From the NCBI GenBank assembly GCA_002284615.2, contig MU069658.1, positions 445,400 through 456,824 on the forward strand: a DNA stretch of 11,425 nucleotides, written 5' to 3'. Below, one piece after another: positions 6,871 through 11,425 of the stretch. Source of the stretch: Dunaliella salina. Its lineage: Eukaryota; Chlorophyta; Chlorophyceae; Chlamydomonadales; Dunaliellaceae. Below the pieces are notes generated by a model, which saw nothing but the letters and a program-made list of their open reading frames with translations, did no database searches and was not told the DNA's origin. A program made the position numbers and the translations under genes. Every line of letters begins with the position of its first letter. Position 1 is the stretch's first letter.

Positions 6871-7440
6871 TTTGGAAACAAATTTTCAGGTTTCTTCTTT
6901 TGCCACCCTGTTTATTATGACGAATTCATCTTCTACTTCGTCATGCATGCCCCGCCTTCAATTGCTTGCCCTACTACCCCAACTGTGGCCTTCGTGCTCC
7001 TCCCCAGCCAGACGGGACGGACCAAGAAAGGATACATGCGCTGGTGCACTTGCTACCCTGGCCATGCCAGTCCTTGACAAGTTTCTCTAGGAAAGCTTAA
7101 CATTCCAACAACCCCAGACCTACCTTTTTCCTCTTGCTCTCCCTGACAAAGATACGAGGCACATGCAGCTAACTGCAATTTGGAACAATGAAGGAAAGCA
7201 AAGTCTCTTCCTTAACAACCCAAAAGGGCTCAAGGATTTAAAACATGAAATTCCCGAAAGAAAATGATGTGTTAGAAGTAGTCAACAGATTGCAGAGGAA
7301 CGGAACACTCCCCTTTGTTTTAAAGCACCTAGCACATGGAGGAAAAGATTTGCACCTTTGCATCATGACACACACAACCTTTTCGTGTCTGCAGCCAACA
7401 AAAAACCATCAGACCTGACAAACAACCATACATGCAACCC
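6871..7440 (+). pseudogene. PCIF1-like methyltransferase region (catalytic part, degenerate)
   Basis: After copy C the frame reads FGNKFSGFFFCHPVYYDEFI, then TPTVAFVLLPSQTGR and KKGYMRWC. Further on it gives LTAIWNNEGKQSLFLNNPKG and RFAPLHHDTHNLFVSAANKK. PCIF1-family enzymes methylate N6 of cap-adjacent 2'-O-methyladenosine. They carry F-E-A-NPPF-C-E-E-L, then a hydrophobic strand ending in a Pro-containing loop, and later a short H-D-T-x-x-(hydrophobic)-x-x-N strand. The order and spacing here fit that pattern. The catalytic NPPF is HPVY (6904-6915), so the copy would be inactive. No known LINE domain explains the segment better. Confidence is limited by decay and by the lack of an alignment. 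Confidence 0.45.
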
Positions 7441-7445
7441 CTACA

Positions 7446-8045
7446 ACCAATGATCCTAGACTGGCGACACCTGATATTTACAGTTGGCAGTGTCATAAGT
7501 TCAGATAACAGGAAAACACAGCAGGCCGGAGCATCCTTTTTCATCCCGGAAGACATCTTCTCCTGTGAAAGAATCACCTGACAGAAAATCCTAAGGGCCA
7601 TATGGCCATGCATGGACCCACATACACAACTAACAGATCAGAGCTCGCTGCCATTCTGGTAACTCTACAGCAAGGGCACACTTCAATTGCGACTGACAGT
7701 TCTTCGGCACTCAATCAAATTAAAAACGAGCTTCTGGAACCCATGGATATGTCCACGCACTTACACACACCATTACTCAATGAGATTATAACTTGCATTT
7801 GTGCTACAGAGGGCCCTGTACATTTCTACAAGGTAAAACCACACAGTGGCATCCTTGGTAATGAAGGCGCAGATGCTCTTGCACTTCAAGCAGCTATGTT
7901 ACCTGATGAAGCTGACACCTCACTTAACCAGGCAGAAACTCCTTTCTTCCACCTCTACTGGCTTGCTGCACCTGTCACAACAAACAGCTCTCATACAGAA
8001 CACTTACCCCTTCCAAACCTCCAAGACAAACTCCAACAAATAATG
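7446..8045 (+). pseudogene. RNase H type I domain of the main element (broken)
   Basis: RNase H removes the RNA strand after reverse transcription. The frame begins with DWRHLIFTVGSVISSD, where the family has F-T-D-G-S; the first catalytic Asp is Val (7483-7485). After a stop near 7578 and a frameshift, a long open frame carries RSELAAI (Glu codon at 7641), SIATDSSSALNQI (Asp codon at 7695) and KPHSGILGNEGADALA with the His loop and final Asp. Three of the four acidic residues and the His therefore remain. It lies after the PCIF1-like region and before the zinc knuckle. This is a good match to LINE-type RNase H. Confidence 0.85.
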
Positions 8046-8375
8046 CATGAAAAGCACAAATTGGGAACAGCAAACCTCAGCACTTTTAGCTACCAAAATT
8101 GACAAAACCTGTTCAAACCTGTTCAGGATGTCCTATGCTCACCCTACTGCCAATACAAAAATTAGTAATGCTTTCTAGGCAAATAAAATCTGTGACCCTC
8201 AAAGAACAAACCAACGTCCTCAAATGTCAAACAGACACCCTTTGCAATGGCAAACATGCCAGACGCTTTAGTGCACTAAAGCACATGACCACCCAGGGCC
8301 TTATCTTTACCCCCTTTGTGGTACACCTGATAGAACCTCCCATGCCCTACTCAGGTGCACTCACCCACAGATAAA
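8046..8375 (+). pseudogene. Linker and CCHC zinc knuckle after RNase H
   Basis: The RNase H frame ends at a TGA following FSYQN near 8099. A shifted frame continues with TKPVQTCSGC, LKEQTNVLKCQTDTLCNGKH and ARRFSALK. A third frame then reads YPLCGTPDRTSHALLRCTHP (about 8308-8367). C-P-x-C-G-x8-H-x4-C is the knuckle found after RNase H or RT in many plant and algal LINEs (zf-RVT type) and before the nuclease in R2-type elements. The first Cys is Tyr here. The other three ligands are at 8317-8319, 8341-8343 and 8356-8358. It probably acts with the following nuclease domain in target binding. Confidence 0.65.
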
Positions 8376-9167
8376 CAGGATGACCATCAATCGCCAACAT
8401 CAAGCACTCAGCATCTGCGGTGAAGCAATAAGCAAAGGAGACTTTGGATCTTACATCGTCTCTATAGATGCATGTAATACAGAGAGGCTACGCTCCCTGG
8501 AAAGGAAAATTCCAAATACTGTACACCGACACATTCCATATTGGCTGTTTCCATCCAGACAACCACCACACACACAGCTCAGTTGCCCAGACGGCATTAT
8601 AGTTTTACCCCTTGAAGGCAGAGACTCCACACATCACCTGCAGGATATGAACCCCAGAGACAGAGATATCCACCTCATTGAGCTCAAATTTGTTCTGACA
8701 CCAAACCCGAACAAACTCTCCACACTGCGCAAAGTCAGCACAAACACACCATTGAAAGCTTACGGACAAGATTTCTTCGGGGCACACACCGCAATAACAG
8801 AGTTACACTACATACCATACTAATTGGAGTTGCTGGAACTATCTTCAATCCCTACACTATTGATCCCCACTGCGAACTTGGACTGATCAAAGACAAAGCC
8901 CACAAAACTGCAATGTCGACTCAACAGAGTGTGCCTATAAGGAGTCAAAAATCTTTCTATCTGGTTACAAGAGCGTCCGTTAGTTCTTAGTTCTGCATGG
9001 AAATGCTATGCATGTCAAAGTTATGTTCGCTATGTCCGATCGGTGGAACCAATCGTTCCAAAAGATCTCATAAGCAATAGGGAGGAGGGGGCTGCGGGGC
9101 GGGCTGCGTACAGGACAGCAAGGCGCACAGCTGGACGATGGCCGACTACCAGCCAGACCTGCATTAG
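8376..9167 (+). pseudogene. PD-(D/E)XK nuclease-like domain and conserved C-terminal tail
   Basis: The open frame 8380-8823 holds NTVHRHIPYWLFPSRQPPHT, then SCPDGIIVLPLEGRD and NPRDRDIHLIELKFVL. PD (8587-8592) and ELK (8680-8688) are separated as PD-x29-E-x-K, exactly as in copy C. This is the catalytic pattern of restriction-endonuclease-like folds, in which the acidic residues and Lys bind metal and cut DNA. A frameshift between about 8700 and 8795 moves the reading to NRVTLHTILIGVAGTIFNPY and LGLIKDKAHK, the element's conserved tail. The frame is traceable with further breaks to QPDLH plus TAG (9165-9167), matching the PDPH stop of the other copies. By analogy with R2 and Dualen it would nick target DNA. 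Confidence 0.65.
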
Positions 9168-9290
9168 CTGGGCTGCTATTAGCTAGCCTTCGTTGGTGAG
9201 GCTCACTATTAGTTTCAGCGCTGACTGTTGGGTTTCCTTACTGCACGCTGATTATGTCCAGCGTAAACTTGTACCTCTACTTTTTTTGCA
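9168..9290 (+). other. 3' UTR of the main element
   Basis: After the terminal stop the sequence keeps landmarks of the copy A and B 3' UTRs: GGCTGC...TAGCTAGCCTTCGTTGGTGAGGC corresponds to GGCTAGCTG...CCTTCTGGTGAGGC. CTTGTACCTCTACTTTTTTT then corresponds to CTTGTACAGACTTTTC. The T run at about 9282-9288 is taken as the 3' terminus. Minus-strand copy D material begins at once. Confidence 0.55.
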
Positions 9291-9410
9291 GTCACTTTGT
9301 CGTTCTTGTTTGGACTTCTTGAGCTGCGGCATTCAAGTCTGCTGATCAGTCGCGCACCACTGAAGGTAATACGCAAAGTCACTTTGTTATTCCTGTTTGG
9401 ATTTCCATTT
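9290..9410 (-). repeat. Minus-strand tail shard of copy D with an 85-bp duplication
   Basis: On the minus strand this reads NPNRNNKVTLRITFSGA, then RLECRSSRSPNKNDKVT. The NPN(R/K)N-(N/D)-KVT block therefore occurs twice, about 85 bp apart (plus-strand marks TTCTTGTTTGGA near 9303 and TTCCTGTTTGGA near 9389). The same duplicated order occurs at 2100-2222. The shard abuts the 3' end of element E, so the two elements converge tail to tail. Confidence 0.6.
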
Positions 9411-9816
9411 CAATAGGTATCCTAGTACTCTATCACATTACATCACATTAGGGAACATAACCTTCAGCCAGATGGTTTGCTCGATGTGTTGCAAAAAAAA
9501 CTTCAAGTTCGGGGATGAAACAACAAACTCCGTATCTTGGTTTGTAAAAATTGAAATACATCCTGAGGACGAGCATCAGAAAAAAAAGCCTGTATCATCT
9601 AAAACTACTTTGTTGAAAAGGCAGCAAATATATGTGCATTCTTTCTTCTATGACAAAACAGGAAATTGCAAGAACAGAGGAAGATAACATGTTTTCATCC
9701 TGCAATTGTTCTGAAGTTCACGAATCACATTGAGGTGCACGTCCTTGCCGTGGGAAGTTTCAACTCAAAATTTGTGAGCGTGCAATCTGAAGCATGCACT
9801 GTTTCTCTGCATATGC
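9411..9816. other. Unassigned stretch inside or beside copy D
   Basis: A 96-codon plus-strand frame (9397-9687) is open but starts inside the minus-strand repeat. It shows no domain, signal peptide or membrane segment that I recognise, so I do not call it a gene. On the minus strand no tail peptide of the retroelement is visible. The stretch is either a foreign insert separating the two halves of copy D or strongly decayed sequence. Confidence 0.35.
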
Positions 9817-10044
9817 CTACCTAGATGGACATAAAGATACCTGGCTGATGACTTGATGACTGAAGGCTGAAACCCCATTGTAACTTGTGATCATTTTGAT
9901 CTGAGCATTTGAGAGTTGTCCAGGTTTGGCGACCAAGCAGAATTTCAGTGCTGTGAGATGAATGTCTCGATCTCTTGCATTAAGGTGCATGCGAGAGCAG
10001 GGTGCTAAACGAAATCTATGCGATTTGGTTGAGGGAAAAGCCAA
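9817..10044 (-). pseudogene. Retroelement copy D, nuclease core with lost catalytic residues
   Basis: The minus-strand frame carries NARDRDIHLTALKFCL, clearly the RDIHL(V/I)ELKFC block of copies B, C and E. The glutamate of E-x-K is Ala (codon at 9949-9951). The upstream segment that should hold SRPD reads TKSHRFRLAP, so the PD half is also gone. This is an old, inactive copy in the same orientation as the shard at 9290-9410 and probably part of the same insertion. Confidence 0.65.
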
Positions 10045-10514
10045 GTTTGTGCTAGTGTCTATCCCATGAACTGTGGTTTACCTCATTCCTCACAAGTGCC
10101 CTTTTCATTAATTAATGTCAGGAGGGTTTCTCTGCCTACCTGGTTTTTCTGTTCTTTTCTGCTTAAAGAAGTGGTTTTGATTTGAAATAGGGAAAAACAT
10201 TCTCCTGTTGTCATAGGGATCCTACAATTGCTGTGTGGGCATGGACATCACACAGTGGCTGCCATAAATATGAGTTGAGACAATCCAACGCCTCTTTTCA
10301 GACATTCCCTTGTATTATCAAACATCCTTCACATGCTCCATTATCATCCTCCGACAGCTTCACAGGGTACACACGTAGCACGAATTGTGCAGCCTAATCG
10401 GTATAATGTAGCGGGAAGGACAGGCACTGCAAAAAAGTTGGCAGGTCTGCACATCCTGTAGTCTGTCCACGACCAGCCCGCCACCACTAGCCCCATGCCT
10501 CGCTCACTGGTGCT
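10045..10514. other. Intergenic or 3'-flank sequence, nothing recognised
   Basis: The stretch lies between copy D and the stop codon of SEM1. On the minus strand it would hold the SEM1 3' UTR. I find no clear polyadenylation motif, no retroelement tail signature and no convincing ORF. Confidence 0.4.
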
Positions 10515-11282
10515 TCAACGCTCGGCTTGCAGCTCCTCCCTGAGCCGTACATGGAAGTCCTCATCAACGTCCTGAAAGAGAGGGCAGCGGTACGCAACTG
10601 AATGGGCAGCAGCAGCAGTGATGCAGGCTCGCTCAAACAAGCAGGAATCAGCTTTTCTGATAAATTTTCTCTTACAGTAACGCATTGATGAACCAGGAGC
10701 ATGCCCCTCCATTACATGCAAGGAAAAAACTGTTTAAGACAATGAAGCAGGGAGATCACAAACTGCTTGATCATAATTTCATGGCATAATTTGAAGTGCA
10801 AATTGCTTGAGCATTTTGCAACAACTGACGTACAGGTTAGAGCTGCCAGACCAATCCAGACAAGACCATGTTGGATGGTACAGCCTTAAACAGACTTTTT
10901 CACTCTGCTGGATGAGGTTGTCTGTCAGGAGCAGAGGGAGCGGATGATCTCGAAAGTTTACCCTGTGTGGCCGGGAGGTCTACAGCTAAGCAGGAGATTG
11001 TAGCGAAGCAGAACTTTTTCCAGGTCATAACTACCGACTACCAGTAGACCTCAACCCGCACCCTGAACCAGACCAGTAATTGTTTGCGCTGACCTGGGAG
11101 ATCATGGACCCATTTCCCCTACGTGTTTATGCATGTTTCCCTGGCCCACATATCCTTGAGGGAGAATGCGTCAAACAATGTCTGTAACCTCCTGACCTTC
11201 TCAAGAAACATGCTTACCTCGTCATCCCACTCAGCCTGCCACAGGTCCCTGTTCTCATCCTCTAAAGTCACCTTCATGCCCA
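10515..11282 (-). CDS. SEM1: 26S proteasome lid subunit SEM1/DSS1, 3' part, two exons
   Basis: The visible coding exons are 11282-11218 and 10571-10515 on the minus strand. Joined, they read KVTLEDENRDLWQAEWDDE followed by DVDEDFHVRLREELQAER and TGA. The signature L-W-x-x-x-W-D-D-(D/E)-x-V-x-(D/E)-D-F-x-x-x-L-R-x-E-L is the conserved acidic, Trp-rich core and C-terminal helix of SEM1/DSS1. This small protein joins the proteasome lid and, in other eukaryotes, BRCA2 and TREX-2 complexes. The N-terminal acidic EF/W patch is not visible and should lie in an exon beyond the right edge. The join is in frame, so it looks functional. Identification rests on the motif and on the splice sites agreeing with it. 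Confidence 0.85.
10572..11217 (-). other. Intron of SEM1, 646 nt
   Basis: The donor on the minus strand is GAG|GTAAGC (intron starts at 11217). The acceptor is CCCTCTCTTTCAG|GAC (intron ends at 10572), with a strong pyrimidine tract. Removing it joins WDDE to DVDEDF in frame, exactly across the SEM1 core. An open frame runs from intron sequence into the last exon (with VAYRCPLF just before the exon). It is a by-product of the reading frame rather than evidence for an exon, although intron retention would extend it. Confidence 0.82.
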
Positions 11283-11425
11283 CTGCATTGTTGCGTAAGA
11301 GGAAAAAGTTATACAGACATGAGCTGCATGATTATGTGTGAATCCATTTTCATACGCATGTGTGTGTGCGCTCTAAATCATGAGCATGTGTACGTATGTG
11401 CGTGTGTGTGGGTCGGGAGAGGGGG
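11283..11425 (-). other. Upstream SEM1 intron (partial) with a TG-rich microsatellite
   Basis: Minus-strand sequence before the exon at 11282 ends in TTTTTCCTCTTACG...TGCAG, a plausible acceptor (AG at 11283-11284). The exon begins in mid-codon, so at least one further exon is expected to the right. The plus strand at about 11387-11412 is a TG/CG-alternating simple repeat. An alternative is that the ATG at 11278-11276 is the start codon, but that would leave out the usual acidic N-terminus. Confidence 0.55.

Larger units (their letters stand above)
2238..9290 (+). mobile_element. Main multidomain non-LTR retroelement E, 5'-truncated and nested
   Basis: Collinear plus-strand coding fragments run through the whole span: RT palm and thumb, RT extension, PHD-like finger, PCIF1-like region, RNase H, CCHC knuckle, PD-(D/E)XK core, C-terminal tail and 3' UTR. 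Two insertions interrupt it, 3967-5389 (inverted-repeat element) and 6172-6870 (copy C). In both cases the retroelement reading resumes after the insert. Without the inserts about 4.9 kb of element remains. The 5' end is lost inside the RT, just after the minus-strand shard at 2100-2222. The 3' end is placed near 9290, where a T-rich run meets copy D. The presence of RNase H and a C-terminal zinc-knuckle nuclease points to a LINE-like lineage with an R2- or Dualen-style C-terminal endonuclease. That family placement is inference. Confidence 0.72.

Noticed and set aside
9397..9687. 96-codon plus-strand ORF
   Set aside because: It starts inside a minus-strand repeat, shows no recognisable domain and lies in retroelement debris, so it was left as unassigned sequence.
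10577..10721. Minus-strand open frame with a peptide running from MHVMEGHAPGSS to VAYRCPLF before the last SEM1 exon
   Set aside because: It is open only by chance through the intron. The strong acceptor CCCTCTCTTTCAG and the in-frame join WDDE-DVDEDF fit SEM1, whereas this peptide fits nothing.

Overview
This window looks like nuclear DNA from a eukaryote, most likely an alga. One end carries a spliced housekeeping gene. The rest is a graveyard of non-LTR (LINE-like) retroelement copies with stop codons, frameshifts and truncations on both strands. The green-alga guess rests on my general familiarity with this type of multidomain retroelement and cannot be proved from the window.

Layout. 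1-1950 holds two 5'-truncated plus-strand copies of one retroelement tail (copies A and B), with a short, possibly unrelated, reverse-transcriptase (RT) scrap between them. 2100-2222 is a minus-strand shard of the same tail. 2238 to about 9290 is the main element (E), 5'-truncated and on the plus strand. Read through its breaks it encodes, in order: RT palm and thumb, a long RT C-terminal extension, a PHD-like zinc finger, a region resembling PCIF1-type N6-adenosine methyltransferases, RNase H type I, a CCHC zinc knuckle, a PD-(D/E)XK nuclease-like domain and a conserved C-terminal tail. Two later insertions split it. One is a 1.4 kb terminal-inverted-repeat element full of CTGATTCAG motifs (3967-5389). 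The other is a minus-strand retroelement copy C (6172-6870), which has a CTTTT-type tail and a plausible target-site duplication. A minus-strand copy D lies at 9290-10044 in two pieces.

10515-11425 carries the one gene I regard as probably intact as far as it is visible. It is the 3' end of SEM1/DSS1, the small acidic subunit of the 26S proteasome lid, on the minus strand. Two coding exons are joined across a 646-nt GT-AG intron, and the 5' exons lie beyond the right edge.

How it fits together. The retroelement domains look like one mobile polyprotein: copying (RT, RNase H), target cutting (zinc knuckle plus PD-(D/E)XK) and possible chromatin reading or RNA modification (PHD, PCIF1-like). 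No copy here can be active, because RT and RNase H have lost catalytic residues and every frame is broken. The strongest candidates for something undescribed are the RT/PHD/PCIF1-like/RNase H/PD-(D/E)XK architecture and the CTGATTCAG-rich inverted-repeat element with a tRNA-like insert.
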